DNA of 43,405 bases from an uncultured Collinsella sp. (GTDB taxonomy: Bacteria > Actinomycetota > Coriobacteriia > Coriobacteriales > Coriobacteriaceae). The DNA is taken from contig CABUGI010000006.1 of assembly GCA_902491055.1 (NCBI GenBank), positions 1-43,405 of the forward strand, written 5' to 3'. Both the position numbers and the translations under genes were made by a program. The first letter of the stretch is position 1, and every line of letters begins with the position of its first letter. The notes beneath the pieces were generated by a model, which saw nothing but the letters and a program-made list of their open reading frames with translations, did no database searches and was not told where the DNA came from. Positions 9,324 to 18,550 of the stretch are shown here, one piece after another.

Positions 9324-9457
9324 GGAGCCCCGGGGAGGGCAAATATATAAGGTCGCCTGCTCGGACAGTCCTGACTCGCACGGAGAGCACATTAAGTGCT
9401 CTCCGGCTCGTGCGGAACTCGCGATCGACCTTATATATTTGCCCTCCCCGGGGCTCC
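9324..9457 (+). other. Nested inverted-repeat element, copy 1
   Basis: Outer arms 9324-9355 and 9426-9457 are perfect 32-bp inverted repeats. Inside lies a second hairpin, GAGAGCAC-ATTAA-GTGCTCTC at 9383-9403. The core 9361-9420 begins TCGGACAGTCCTG and ends CGTGCGGAACTC, and matches the second copy at 31157-31216 on the minus strand in length and flanks. It starts 17 bases after the UPF0210 stop and reads in the same direction. It may be a 3'-UTR RNA structure or a palindromic mobile repeat. It is not a plain terminator because no T run follows. Confidence 0.7.
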
Positions 9458-9534
9458 CGCACAACGGGACCTCGGTTGGGTTCTATCCCTTTGGCAGTCG
9501 CTTCGCTCCTGCCCGCCTTGGTTGTGAGGGCGGT

Positions 9535-9563
9535 TTGGCGTTGGAACGGTTCTTTCTGATATA
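9535..9563 (+). promoter_or_regulatory. Candidate promoter for the methyltransferase gene
   Basis: TTGGCG at 9535-9540 and GATATA at 9558-9563 are 17 bases apart, about 60 bases before the GTG start of the methyltransferase gene. The match to sigma-70 type consensus is moderate. Confidence 0.4.
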
Positions 9564-9622
9564 TGCTGGTTGCGGCTCTTCTTTTGGGAGGAGTCGCTTT
9601 TTTGTTGCTAGGAGGTTGGCCC

Positions 9623-10510
9623 GTGGTTGATGGGGAGAATCGTTCTGAGCTGCTTGCTGCGGATTGGAATGGCGAATGGATGCGTCTGCAAGCTGATCGG
9701 CGGCGGGCTGATGATTCTTTTGAGTGGGATAAGCGGGCTCGGCATTTTCGGCCGCTTGAGACTGCCCCTTATGCTCGGGATTTTATGAAGCTGTTGGCGC
9801 TTGAGCCAGACGAGTCGGTGCTTGATATGGGGTGTGGGGCTGGGTCGATTGCTATTCCGCTTGCTCAGGCTGGGCATTCCGTGATTGCTGCCGACTTCTC
9901 TCCTGCCATGTTGGGCACGCTTGATGCCGGCATTGAGTATTACGGGCTCGAAGATCTTATTACGCCGCTTGAGCTTGCTTGGGATGATGATTGGGATTTG
10001 GTTGGACCGGCCGCGAAAGCGGTGGATGCTGCCTTTGCCAGTCGCTCTGTCACCACGACCAACCTAAAAGGCGCGCTTGCCAAGCTTGATCGTACGGCTC
10101 GTCGGCGTTGTGCTGTCACGATGGTCGCCAACTCCAGCCCGCGCTATGACCTGCACCTGATGAACGCCATCGGTGCCTCGGTTACCTGCAGTAATGGCTT
10201 TGTGTATGCTTTTAATATCCTCATTCAGATGGGTGCCCTGCCGCAGGTTACGTACTTTGAATCGCCTCGTCGCGATACCTTCGATAACCTTGAAGCGGGC
10301 GTAGCAGATTTTTCCCGTATGCTCGAGCATGGCAACGAGGATAAGGTCGACCGTCTGCGCGACTACATCGCCCAGCACATGATTGAGAACCCCCATGCCG
10401 GCGAGCCGGGCTCCAAGGGCATGCCACAGGGACGCTATATACTCGACCACGTCCGCAAGGTCCGTTGGGCGTTTATTGCATGGGAGCCGGTCTCTGCACC
10501 CCGCTCGTAG
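9623..10510 (+). CDS. Class I SAM-dependent methyltransferase
   Basis: A 295-residue protein with the class I methyltransferase motif I, VLDMGCGAGSIAIPLA, at about residues 66-81 and motif II acidic residues in VIAADFSPAML. An N-terminal helical region precedes the Rossmann fold. The substrate cannot be named. The start is GTG at 9623, because AGGAGG lies nine bases upstream; the open frame upstream would add an implausible hydrophobic stretch without a ribosome site. The first third uses many T- and G-ending codons (gct, ctt, gat, cgg), unlike the C-ending preference of metH, which hints at a different history. It lies between the nested hairpin element and yhbY. Confidence 0.8.
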   Translation: MVDGENRSELLAADWNGEWMRLQADRRRADDSFEWDKRARHFRPLETAPYARDFMKLLALEPDESVLDMGCGAGSIAIPLAQAGHSVIAADFSPAMLGTLDAGIEYYGLEDLITPLELAWDDDWDLVGPAAKAVDAAFASRSVTTTNLKGALAKLDRTARRRCAVTMVANSSPRYDLHLMNAIGASVTCSNGFVYAFNILIQMGALPQVTYFESPRRDTFDNLEAGVADFSRMLEHGNEDKVDRLRDYIAQHMIENPHAGEPGSKGMPQGRYILDHVRKVRWAFIAWEPVSAPRS

Positions 10511-10668
10511 TCTGTTCGCAGCCCGCACCGCCCACTCACTCGGCATCCGCATTCTTTTTGAACTGGGCAAACGCGCTCCACACCGCGCCGTTCCTGCGCT
10601 ATCGTGGGACAGCTCACGTAGATTAAGGCCCCATCGTGGGTCGCCCCATACATAGAAAGCGAGAACCC

Positions 10669-10968
10669 ATGGCACTGACAGGAGCACAGGTCAAGCAGCT
10701 TCGTAGCATGGCCCATCACCTCAACCCCGCCATCATCATCGGTAAGTCCGATGTCAACGAGGGCACCGTCGAGCAGACGGTCGCCTACCTGGAGAAGCAC
10801 GAGCTCGTTAAGTGCTCCGTGCTCGATGGCTCCAGCCTTTCCGCCCGCGAGGCCGCCGAGGAGCTCGCCGAGCGTTGCCACGCCGAGGTCGTCCAGGTCA
10901 TCGGCCGCAAGTTCTCACTGTATCGCGAGTCCTCGCGCAAGGACATCGAGAAGATCAAGCTCGTCTAA
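10669..10968 (+). CDS. yhbY: Ribosome assembly RNA-binding protein YhbY
   Basis: A 99-residue CRM-domain protein, the usual length of YhbY, which associates with pre-50S ribosomal particles. The family signature is visible in the first half: LTGAQVKQLRSMAHHLNP followed by IIIGKSDVNEGTV (the GxxG-type RNA-binding loop), and the C-terminal VVQVIGRKFSLYR strand. The start is the ATG at 10669, with GAAAGCGAG upstream. A terminator follows at once, so the gene is the end of its transcript. Confidence 0.9.
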   Translation: MALTGAQVKQLRSMAHHLNPAIIIGKSDVNEGTVEQTVAYLEKHELVKCSVLDGSSLSAREAAEELAERCHAEVVQVIGRKFSLYRESSRKDIEKIKLV

Positions 10969-11004
10969 GAGCCAATAATCCGGCGAGCCAACACATAGCA
11001 AGCT

Positions 11005-11039
11005 TACGGGTGCCCAAGTACTTCGGGCGCCCGTTTTTT
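11005..11039 (+). terminator. Terminator of yhbY
   Basis: The stem ACGGGTGCCC / GGGCGCCCGT with a nine-base loop is followed by six T on the plus strand. The final T's overlap the stop codon of the convergent regulator gene. Confidence 0.9.
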
Positions 11040-14037
11040 ATCGCTCGACCAGCACGCGATTGAGCCGCCCCTCCACCAAGCGCTCGTATAGACGCCGCGT
11101 CTCGGGCTCGGGCACGCCATTGACCTGCTCCCTCAGGTGGTGCATATGCCCGCTGTACAGCTCGACGATATCGCGCCGCCGCCCCGCCGCACTGTAGACG
11201 CGCATGGCGCAGCGCACCATATCCTCACGCGCCGTTTCCTGTCGAAGCCCCGACTCCGCCAGCCAAATCGCCGACTGCAGATCGTTTTCTTCTAGAGCGG
11301 CATTTGCTCCCTTAATCATGCAATCGATGTACTTTGATTGCATAATGCGCCGCATGCGCAAAAAGTAGGTGGGATTACAGCCATTGGGAACATACAGCGG
11401 TCCGGCATAAAGCTGCTCAATCTTAAGGCACAGCTCAACTAAATGGGGCCCGCGCGCACCCGTGCGATTTCCCAAAACCTCGCGGCTTATCTGGTCAAAC
11501 AGCCGTACATCGGTCTTGACGTAGTCGCCGTTGAGCCCAATGCATTCATTTTGGATGAGCACGCACGACTTGCCATCCGGCGTCGGTCCCAAAGCCGACC
11601 GCAAGCGCGATATCGTCGAGTACAGGTTGTTGCGGGCGCTATTAAACTCGGCATGGGGCCACAGCTCCATGGCCAGCGTCTCACGATCGACGAGCGCATC
11701 CATGCCCAGCGCAAGCCGCTCGGCAAGCGTCGCCGCCTTCTTGCGACGCCACATTTTGTCCGTGATGGGAAACCCATCGCGCTCGGCGCGAAACGCACCA
11801 AACATGCGAATCTCGATATGGTCGATGGTATCAACGGCTTCAACCTCGCCGGCCTGGAACAGGCGCTCGCCCTCTCCTTCCAAATCGTCGCGCAGCGAGT
11901 ACCGCGACAGCTCGCGCACGGGAAGCTTCTTGCGTATCCTGCCCGCCGGCTCGCCCAGACAATGCATGGCAAGGCGCGCAAAGAGCCGATACGATGGCTC
12001 TAGAATCCCCGCACGATTCATGGACATCCAGGCCGCAAGATCGCTGTCTCGGCCCGCACAGGCCAAATGCAGCGCCACCGTCCAGGCCTCCGCTCCACCA
12101 ACCTGCGTCTGGCTTATATCGAGCAACTCCGCTTCCTCGCGCACCGAAACCATCGAGGTGTTACGCAGATATGCCGCGCGCTCCAGCAGCAATGCGTTAT
12201 CGCGCATGTACGCAATCGACTCCTCGGCAAGTTTGAGCACTTGGACCGCACGGAACTTTGCATTAACCGGCCGTCCCTCTGCCAGCGACTGCCAGCCTTC
12301 TAGCAACAGCCCAAACAGCTGAATCTGGTTGTCGCGCATGCGCACGGCAAAACGATCGAGCTCGTTGAACGCCGCGTCGTCGGTTACCGGCAAGCCGGAA
12401 AGGAGCCGCCGTGCCGCCAACACCATGCGCACCCAGATAGCCATCGCCTTAAGCCCACGTACGTCGAGCGCCTCCCGCACCACCGTCATCTCGTCGTCGC
12501 GCTCGTCGGTTCCCGCAAACGACCCGTCAAAGAGCTCCACCAGCATACTATCGGCCCGTATAACAATCCCCGCGATGTCGAGCTCGCAGTCGTAGGCCTT
12601 GCTCGTTTTGAGCTGCTGTAGAACGCCGCCGTCATCTCCCCGCTCGGTCAGGCACCGCTTGACCTCGATATGCGCAGACAACATATCGAGTGCGGTATGG
12701 GATGTCTCGATTTCTGGCACGGCCAGATTCGCAGGAAGCCCAAGCCCGTTGTCCCCATAGCAAACAGCCGTCAGCGTCTGGGCCACCCTCCATGAAACAG
12801 GGTCTATTTCGCAGGCCGCCCGTTCGCCCCCGCGCTCGATGACCGATGCCATATAGCGAGCGAGCTTTGTATTGGACACGCTGACCGCTGCCAGATATAC
12901 GCCAAGCGCTTCGGCAGGCGTTGGCTCTGGAGCCGGATCGTCGGCATCGATCGTGCCCAGCGCCGCTCGGCAGATATCGGCCCCGTGCCCCGTCAGAGCC
13001 AGATCGACCCCATACTGCCCAGCAAGTTCAAGGACCGCTTCACGGTCCAAAAAGGCGTCCGCCAGGCCCATCGCCGCATCGCATCGGCCCGCCTTAAGCA
13101 AAATCCGGGCCGCCCTCGGAACAAGTTCGGGGCGAATCTCGGCCACCAACTTACGCAAGCGCAAGCGTCCGTTATCCTCCGTGCCCAGACACGTAAAACT
13201 CCGCTCGGCGGGGTCCAAGCCAAAGATCGGGTAGTCGCGTACAAAGTAGGACTGGTCGACCATCGACAGCCTCACCCCGCAAGCCTCGAGTTCTGCGATA
13301 TTGCCCTCGCCCATCAAAACCATGAGACATGCCACGCAAAACAGCGCATTATTGTCGAGCGAAGCCAGATCGACAAGTGCCGCGCCATATACGTTGACAA
13401 TCTCGTTTTCGAGCAGACCGGCTACGTCACCTTGGCCATACAGACCCGTCTGCAATGCCGAGACGAGCTCGGGCACGCCCTGCGTGAGCTGATAAAAGTC
13501 AAGCGATGTGCTGATCGAAAACGCCGATGCCCACGCCGAATACTCATAGGCATGCACCTTGAGCATCTGCGCATTGATCTTAACCGAATCGCCCAGCCCA
13601 TGAATCAGCTGACGATTTGAAGGACGGCAGGAGATAAAGACCCCTACCCCCATAGCGCGCAGCCCACGAATCCTGTCGATGAGGTCTTCGGTATCGTGCT
13701 GATCGAGGTTTGGCACATTATCAATCGCGATAAGGGAGTGCGGTTTGTCTTTGAGTTCTTCGGTAACCACCTCGAGCTGCATAAACACCTCGCGCCCAGT
13801 GGCGCGATCGGCCTCGATAATCCGCACGGGGCCTCGCGTCGGGTCGCATTTAACCTCATGGGTGTACTGCAGCAGCACCGAGGTCTTCCCAAACCCGTCG
13901 GGCGCATAAAGAACCACGATGCCGGCCTTTCGGCCCTTGGCGATAAGCTCATTCATCAAGCGTTCGCGTCGCACCATATAGCCTCCGCCCAGCGGCATCA
14001 GCTCGAGCTCGTCTATACTGCTCAAATCGTTTACCAT
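11038..14037 (-). CDS. Large ATPase-type transcriptional regulator with BTAD domain
   Basis: A 999-residue protein. The N-terminus carries a P-loop APDGFGKT at residues 45-52 and a Walker B-like SLIAIDNV near residue 105, as in STAND/MalT-like regulators. A long helical, repeat-like middle region follows. Near residue 735 begins a winged-helix segment (IEIRMFGAFRAERDG ... ATLAERLAL ... LWP), then a bacterial transcriptional activator domain running to about residue 990. This resembles SARP/AfsR-type regulators with the DNA-binding module at the C-terminus. Target genes are unknown; it is monocistronic and convergent with yhbY. Start ATG at 14037 with GAGGAG upstream. Confidence 0.8.
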   Translation of the reverse strand: MVNDLSSIDELELMPLGGGYMVRRERLMNELIAKGRKAGIVVLYAPDGFGKTSVLLQYTHEVKCDPTRGPVRIIEADRATGREVFMQLEVVTEELKDKPHSLIAIDNVPNLDQHDTEDLIDRIRGLRAMGVGVFISCRPSNRQLIHGLGDSVKINAQMLKVHAYEYSAWASAFSISTSLDFYQLTQGVPELVSALQTGLYGQGDVAGLLENEIVNVYGAALVDLASLDNNALFCVACLMVLMGEGNIAELEACGVRLSMVDQSYFVRDYPIFGLDPAERSFTCLGTEDNGRLRLRKLVAEIRPELVPRAARILLKAGRCDAAMGLADAFLDREAVLELAGQYGVDLALTGHGADICRAALGTIDADDPAPEPTPAEALGVYLAAVSVSNTKLARYMASVIERGGERAACEIDPVSWRVAQTLTAVCYGDNGLGLPANLAVPEIETSHTALDMLSAHIEVKRCLTERGDDGGVLQQLKTSKAYDCELDIAGIVIRADSMLVELFDGSFAGTDERDDEMTVVREALDVRGLKAMAIWVRMVLAARRLLSGLPVTDDAAFNELDRFAVRMRDNQIQLFGLLLEGWQSLAEGRPVNAKFRAVQVLKLAEESIAYMRDNALLLERAAYLRNTSMVSVREEAELLDISQTQVGGAEAWTVALHLACAGRDSDLAAWMSMNRAGILEPSYRLFARLAMHCLGEPAGRIRKKLPVRELSRYSLRDDLEGEGERLFQAGEVEAVDTIDHIEIRMFGAFRAERDGFPITDKMWRRKKAATLAERLALGMDALVDRETLAMELWPHAEFNSARNNLYSTISRLRSALGPTPDGKSCVLIQNECIGLNGDYVKTDVRLFDQISREVLGNRTGARGPHLVELCLKIEQLYAGPLYVPNGCNPTYFLRMRRIMQSKYIDCMIKGANAALEENDLQSAIWLAESGLRQETAREDMVRCAMRVYSAAGRRRDIVELYSGHMHHLREQVNGVPEPETRRLYERLVEGRLNRVLVER

Positions 14038-14329
14038 GCCCGCTCCTCAACTCGACCGTATGGACACTGTAGCCGCAAGACCATACAAGCCGCGCTATGA
14101 ATAGAGCGACCTTGTGTTTTAGGTTGTCTTTTGGTACGCAAGCGGCAAGTTTTTGTACAGCGAGGGCCGACTGTTATTAATCCCCCGACTAATCGGTCTT
14201 TAAGCAGTTAAATGAGCTTGTCAGCTTGTCCCATCCAAGCGGCAGTGTAACGCAGATGAACAAGGTTCAGCCATGTCATTCAACTCGCCTAGCACCCGCT
14301 ACCGTCTACGACCTTCTAGTGGCATTTTT

Positions 14330-14358
14330 GCATAGAATCTGGTATAGAATGAATCAAG
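14330..14358 (-). promoter_or_regulatory. Candidate promoter in the 14038-14423 gap
   Basis: On the minus strand TTGATT (14353-14358) and TATGCA (14330-14335) are 17 bases apart. They could drive the BTAD regulator through a leader of about 290 bases. The rest of this 386-bp gap holds no gene I can support. A 14-base string GCGGCAAGTTTTTG occurs twice (14143-14156 and 14388-14401), and two TAGAAT hexamers lie on the plus strand at about 14334 and 14346. Confidence 0.3.
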
Positions 14359-14423
14359 CTGTTGGACATCCGGCATTCGTCAAGCTTGCGGCAAGTTTTT
14401 GGTCAAGTGGGCAAAAAGGGATA

Positions 14424-14453
14424 GCAAAAAGGCCCCCGCAAAGCGGAGGCCTT
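14424..14453 (-). terminator. Terminator of nagB
   Basis: On the minus strand AGGCCTCCGC and GCGGGGGCCT pair around a short TTT loop, followed by TTTTTG. It starts about 30 bases after the nagB stop. Confidence 0.85.
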
Positions 14454-14485
14454 AGGCAAGGCTATGTCGAGCTGCAGGATTCGCG

Positions 14486-15214
14486 CTACTCGCAGAGCGA
14501 AAGGGCGGCCTCGTCGGCAACGACAACGCAGTTAGTGTGCAGCTGCAGGATCGAAGCCGGGCACTCGGGCGTAACCGGACCATAGCACATGTCATGCACG
14601 GCCTGAGCCTTGGCCTCGCCATTGGCGACGACCAGGATCATGCGGGCATACATGATGGTCTGGGTACCCATGGTGTAGGCCTGACGGGGAACATCGTCGA
14701 TGCTGTCGAACAGGCGGCTGTTGGCCTGAATGGTGCTCTCGGTGAGGTCGACGCAGTGCGTGCCCTTGGAGAAGTGGTCATCGGGCTCGTTGAAGCCGAT
14801 GTGGCCGTTGTTGCCGATGCCGAGCAGCTGCAGATCCGGGTAACCGGCGGCGGCGACGATCTTGTCGTACTCAGAGCAGGCAGCGGCGGCGTCGGGGTTG
14901 GAACCGTCGGGCACATGCGTGTTGTTCAGGTCGATGTTGATGTGATCGAAGAAGTTCTCACGCATGAAGTAGTGATAGCTCTGGGGATCGTCGTGCGAAA
15001 GGCCGCGATACTCGTCCAGGTTATAGGTGCTGACCTCGGCAAAGTCGACGTCGCCCTTCTTGTACCAAGCAGCGAGCTGCTTGTAGGCACCGATCGGGGT
15101 GGAGCCGGTGGCAAGGCCCAGTACACAGTCGGGCTTGAGGATAACCTGCGCCGAAATGATATTAGCGGCCTTGCGGCTCATATCCTCGTAGTCTTTAGCT
15201 TTAATGATCTTCAT
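14486..15214 (-). CDS. nagB: Glucosamine-6-phosphate deaminase
   Basis: A 242-residue enzyme converting glucosamine-6-phosphate to fructose-6-phosphate and ammonia. Family motifs are LGLATGSTPIG (phosphate loop, residues 33-42), YNLDEYRGL with catalytic Asp67, and GIGNNGHIGFNEP with His138 and Glu143, matching the catalytic set of E. coli NagB. The start is the ATG at 15214, with AGAAAGGACG upstream. It is followed by its own terminator, and lies downstream of crr and glmM on the same strand, forming an amino-sugar gene group with sizeable gaps rather than a tight operon. Confidence 0.95.
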   Translation of the reverse strand: MKIIKAKDYEDMSRKAANIISAQVILKPDCVLGLATGSTPIGAYKQLAAWYKKGDVDFAEVSTYNLDEYRGLSHDDPQSYHYFMRENFFDHINIDLNNTHVPDGSNPDAAAACSEYDKIVAAAGYPDLQLLGIGNNGHIGFNEPDDHFSKGTHCVDLTESTIQANSRLFDSIDDVPRQAYTMGTQTIMYARMILVVANGEAKAQAVHDMCYGPVTPECPASILQLHTNCVVVADEAALSLCE

Positions 15215-15414
15215 TACGCGTCCTTTCTCGTACAAGAGAGGCAAGGCTCCCTTACAAGCACTTGCCCGCGGCCCGCGTCGGCCGCAACCAACGTGTGCGG
15301 CCACCAGGGCGAGGTCGCGTAATGTATGTGTCTCGTGTCTAGCCGCGTCGAGGCCCCTGCCCGTCCACGGTGACCCAAAGCCTTTTAGCTTCGGACAAAT
15401 CCCATCTTGCCACT

Positions 15415-15442
15415 GAGGGCGTCCTCTTTCAAGGGCGCCCTC
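15415..15442 (-). other. Hairpin downstream of the EIIA gene
   Basis: GAGGGCG and CGCCCTC, with an inner CCT/AGG extension, form a stem-loop about 45 bases after the crr stop. It has no T run, so it is either a weak terminator or an RNA stabiliser. The rest of the 270-bp nagB-crr gap shows no gene. Confidence 0.35.
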
Positions 15443-15485
15443 CGTAAACGTGTTTGAATTGTAGACTAATGGCCACGTGCACTTG

Positions 15486-15983
15486 CTAGCGCTCGCGAGC
15501 AACGATGAGCTGGTCCATCTCTTCAACATGCACGCCAACGGAGCCCTTGATGCTCGAGAACTCAACGGAGTTGCACACCAAGATGGGAACCGTCACATCG
15601 TAGCCCTCGGCAGCAATTGCCTCGCGATCGAACTCAATGAGCACATCGCCCTTATGGACGATGTCACCCACTTGCGCATGTACGGTAAAGTGCTTGCCCT
15701 CGAGCTGAACAGTGTCCAAACCAACGTGGATGAGCACGTCCAAGCCATCGACCGTGTTAAGCGCAACGGCGTGTCCCGTGGGAAAAATAGCCTCGACCTT
15801 GGCATCAGCCGGCGCGATCACGCGCGTACCCGTAGGCTGAATGGCAACGCCCTGGCCCAAAAGGCCGGTGGCAAACGTCTGATCGTTTACCTCGGAAAGC
15901 GGAATGACATCGCCCGAGATGGGAGCATCCAGCGTAAGGACTCGACCACGCATACCAAAAGACCTTAGGACTTTAGTGAACAT
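15486..15983 (-). CDS. crr: PTS glucose-type EIIA component
   Basis: A 165-residue soluble IIA(Glc)-type protein that accepts phosphate from HPr and passes it to a IIB domain of a sugar PTS permease. Both conserved histidines are visible: His71 in PTGHAVAL and the phospho-acceptor His86 in LIHVGLDT. Their 15-residue spacing is as in E. coli Crr (His75/His90). No IIB or IIC gene is adjacent, so it must serve a permease elsewhere. The start is the ATG at 15983 with GAGGGGGAG upstream; a start seven codons earlier is less likely. Lying between nagB and glmM, it may serve amino-sugar uptake; this is inference. Confidence 0.9.
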   Translation of the reverse strand: MFTKVLRSFGMRGRVLTLDAPISGDVIPLSEVNDQTFATGLLGQGVAIQPTGTRVIAPADAKVEAIFPTGHAVALNTVDGLDVLIHVGLDTVQLEGKHFTVHAQVGDIVHKGDVLIEFDREAIAAEGYDVTVPILVCNSVEFSSIKGSVGVHVEEMDQLIVARER

Positions 15984-16054
15984 GCTCCCCCTCGGACATA
16001 CCAATCAATCAAAATAACCTTAACAGTTTACCACTTGGCAACGGTTTTTGACCA

Positions 16055-17392
16055 TTAGGGAAGTTCGCGCTTGACAACCTCGACGATGTCGTCGACAATG
16101 CGCTGGGTCAGCTCGTGCGTCTCGGCCTCGGCCATCACGCGGACCAGCGGCTCGGTGCCGCTCGGGCGCACCAGAATGCGGCCGCGGCCGTCAAGCTCCT
16201 TCTCGGCAGCAGCAACGGCATCCCAGATGGGCTGGCAATCGTCCAGACCAGCCTTGTTGTCGGAATGCACGTTGACGAGTACCTGCGGGTACTTCTTCAT
16301 GATGCCGGCAAGATCGGTGAGGGTACGACCGGTGCGCTTGAGCACGGCCAGCAGCTGCAGAGCCGTCACCAAGCCGTCACCGGTGGTGTTGTGCTCCAGG
16401 AAGATGATGTGGCCGGACTGTTCGCCGCCGATGACGGCGCCGTCCGCGAGCATGCGCTCCAAAACGTAGCGGTCGCCCACGGCGGTCTGAACCATCTCGA
16501 AGCCCTGCTCCTTCATAGCGATGGAGAAGCCCAGGTTGCACATGACGGTCGAGACGATCTCGGAGTTGGCGAGCTTGCCGCGAGCGGCGAGGTCAGAACC
16601 GCAGATAGCCAGGATGTAGTCACCGTCGATCTCATTGCCCTCGCTGTCCACGAACAGCACGCGGTCGGCGTCGCCGTCGTGGGCCAGACCGATGTCAGCA
16701 TGGGTGCGCAGCACGAGCTCGCGCAGGGGCTCGAGGTGCGTAGAGCCGCACTCAACGTTAATGTCGGTGCCGCAGTAATCGGTGTTGATGGCATGGACCG
16801 TGGCACCCAGGCGCTGCAGCGCGGCGGGCGTAGTCTGGCAGGAAGCACCGTGACCGCAGTCGACGGCAACGACTAGGCCGTCGAGCCTCAGGCCATCGAG
16901 CGTATCGATGGCGTGGTCGACGTATGCCTTGCGAGCGTCCTTCATCTTGATGATGTGGCCCACACCGGCGCCGGTCGGCAGCGTGTCGGCAGCCATGGCT
17001 TCCTCGGACATGACCCAGGCGCTGATCTCTTCCTCGACAGCATCGGGAAGCTTCATACCCTTGCGGCTAAAGAACTTGATGCCGTTGAACTCCGGCGGAT
17101 TGTGCGAAGCGGAGATGACAATGCCGCCATCGAGCTCGTTTTGAACAGTGAGCAGCGCCACGGCGGGCGTGGGGATAACGCCGCAGCAATGAGGACGGCC
17201 GCCCTCGGCCATAATGCCGGCGGTCAGAGCGCTCTCGAGCATGGTGCCCGAAAGGCGCGTGTCACGGCCGATGCAGATGTCCGGACCAAGAAACTTGGTC
17301 GCCGCGCGACCCAGACGAAACGCGAGGTCGCACGAAAGATCGGCGTTGGCGACGCCACGGACGCCATCGGTACCGAAGATGTTCTGGGGCAT
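16055..17392 (-). CDS. glmM: Phosphoglucosamine mutase
   Basis: A 445-residue enzyme interconverting glucosamine-6-phosphate and glucosamine-1-phosphate for peptidoglycan precursor synthesis. It begins with the family's FGTDGVRG motif. Catalytic Ser96 lies in SASHNPP, the magnesium loop is DGDADR, and the C-terminal phosphate-binding loop is RPSGTEPLVRVMAE. The start is the ATG at 17392 with GAAGGAG upstream. It sits between the rplM-rpsI operon (with its terminator) and crr, a common actinobacterial and firmicute arrangement of glmM after rpsI. Confidence 0.97.
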   Translation of the reverse strand: MPQNIFGTDGVRGVANADLSCDLAFRLGRAATKFLGPDICIGRDTRLSGTMLESALTAGIMAEGGRPHCCGVIPTPAVALLTVQNELDGGIVISASHNPPEFNGIKFFSRKGMKLPDAVEEEISAWVMSEEAMAADTLPTGAGVGHIIKMKDARKAYVDHAIDTLDGLRLDGLVVAVDCGHGASCQTTPAALQRLGATVHAINTDYCGTDINVECGSTHLEPLRELVLRTHADIGLAHDGDADRVLFVDSEGNEIDGDYILAICGSDLAARGKLANSEIVSTVMCNLGFSIAMKEQGFEMVQTAVGDRYVLERMLADGAVIGGEQSGHIIFLEHNTTGDGLVTALQLLAVLKRTGRTLTDLAGIMKKYPQVLVNVHSDNKAGLDDCQPIWDAVAAAEKELDGRGRILVRPSGTEPLVRVMAEAETHELTQRIVDDIVEVVKRELP

Positions 17393-17441
17393 AGGATTGC
17401 TCCTTCCCTAGCAGGCGATATGCAACCGCCCACCCTAGTCG

Positions 17442-17485
17442 AAAAAGAAAAGCGGGACCCGCCGAGGAATCGGCAGGCCCCGCTT
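17442..17485 (-). terminator. Terminator of the rplM-rpsI operon
   Basis: On the minus strand a long GC-rich stem AAGCGGGGCCTGCCGA / TCGGCGGGTCCCGCTT is followed by TTCTTTTT. It separates rpsI from glmM. Confidence 0.9.
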
Positions 17486-17515
17486 GTACATTGTATCTCG
17501 AAAGGAGATAAAACC

Positions 17516-17911
<396 letters not shown>

Positions 17912-17913
17912 CT

Positions 17914-18357
17914 TTAAGCCTCCAGCTCAATCTTCGTGGGGTTCTGGGCAGCATGCGGATGCTCGGCACCAGCGTAGACCTTAAGCTTGGTCATCTGGGC
18001 ACGGCCGAGGGTGGTCTTGGGCAGCATACCGCGAACGGCGCGCTCGATGACCTTCTCCGGGTGCTTCTCCATAGCCTGGCGGAAGCTCTCAGCCTTGAGG
18101 CCGCCGTTGTAGCCGCTGTGGCGATAATAGGTCTTCGTGTCGGCCTTGTTACCGGTAAGCTGGACCTTATCGGCGTTGATGACGACAACGAAGTCGCCGC
18201 AGTCGCTGTTGGGCGTGAACTGGGGCTTGTTCTTACCGCGCAGGATCATTGCGATCTGGGTGGCAAGACGGCCCAGGACAGCACCATCGGCGTCGACGAG
18301 AACCCAGTTGCGCTGGACCTCGCCCTGCTTGGCGTAGTGAGTCGATTTCGAAATCAC
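17914..18357 (-). CDS. rplM: 50S ribosomal protein L13
   Basis: A 147-residue L13 protein. Typical segments are the WVLVDADGAVLGRLAT start, LRGKNKPQFTPNSDCGD, YRHSGYNGGLK, and VRGMLPKTTLGR. It begins with GTG at 18357, chosen because GGAGGAG lies six bases upstream. It is the first gene of the rplM-rpsI operon, with a clear promoter about 65-95 bases upstream of the start. Confidence 0.97.
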   Translation of the reverse strand: MISKSTHYAKQGEVQRNWVLVDADGAVLGRLATQIAMILRGKNKPQFTPNSDCGDFVVVINADKVQLTGNKADTKTYYRHSGYNGGLKAESFRQAMEKHPEKVIERAVRGMLPKTTLGRAQMTKLKVYAGAEHPHAAQNPTKIELEA

Positions 18358-18423
18358 TTAGACTCCTCCATGTACAGTACGTGTTGTTACAGAGATTCAC
18401 GGGGCTCTGCAAGTAACCCGTCC

Positions 18424-18451
18424 ATATTACCCCGCTCGCCGTACGAGTCAA
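18424..18451 (-). promoter_or_regulatory. Promoter of rplM-rpsI
   Basis: On the minus strand TTGACT (18446-18451) and TAATAT (18424-18429) are separated by 16 bases, a good housekeeping-type promoter for a ribosomal protein operon. Confidence 0.65.
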
Positions 18452-18550
18452 CAGGTATTTTGGCTCCGACCAGAGTTTCTGCACATGTCATCCACGAGCC
18501 GTGATTTTCCAGCTCTTTAGCTGTTGTCATTTTTTGAGGGTTCGCCGTCG

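Noticed and set aside
9324..9457. Nested hairpin regarded as a simple Rho-independent terminator
   Set aside because: Arms of 31-32 bp and a large structured loop are far beyond a terminator, no T run follows copy 1, and copy 2 is followed by a separate terminator.
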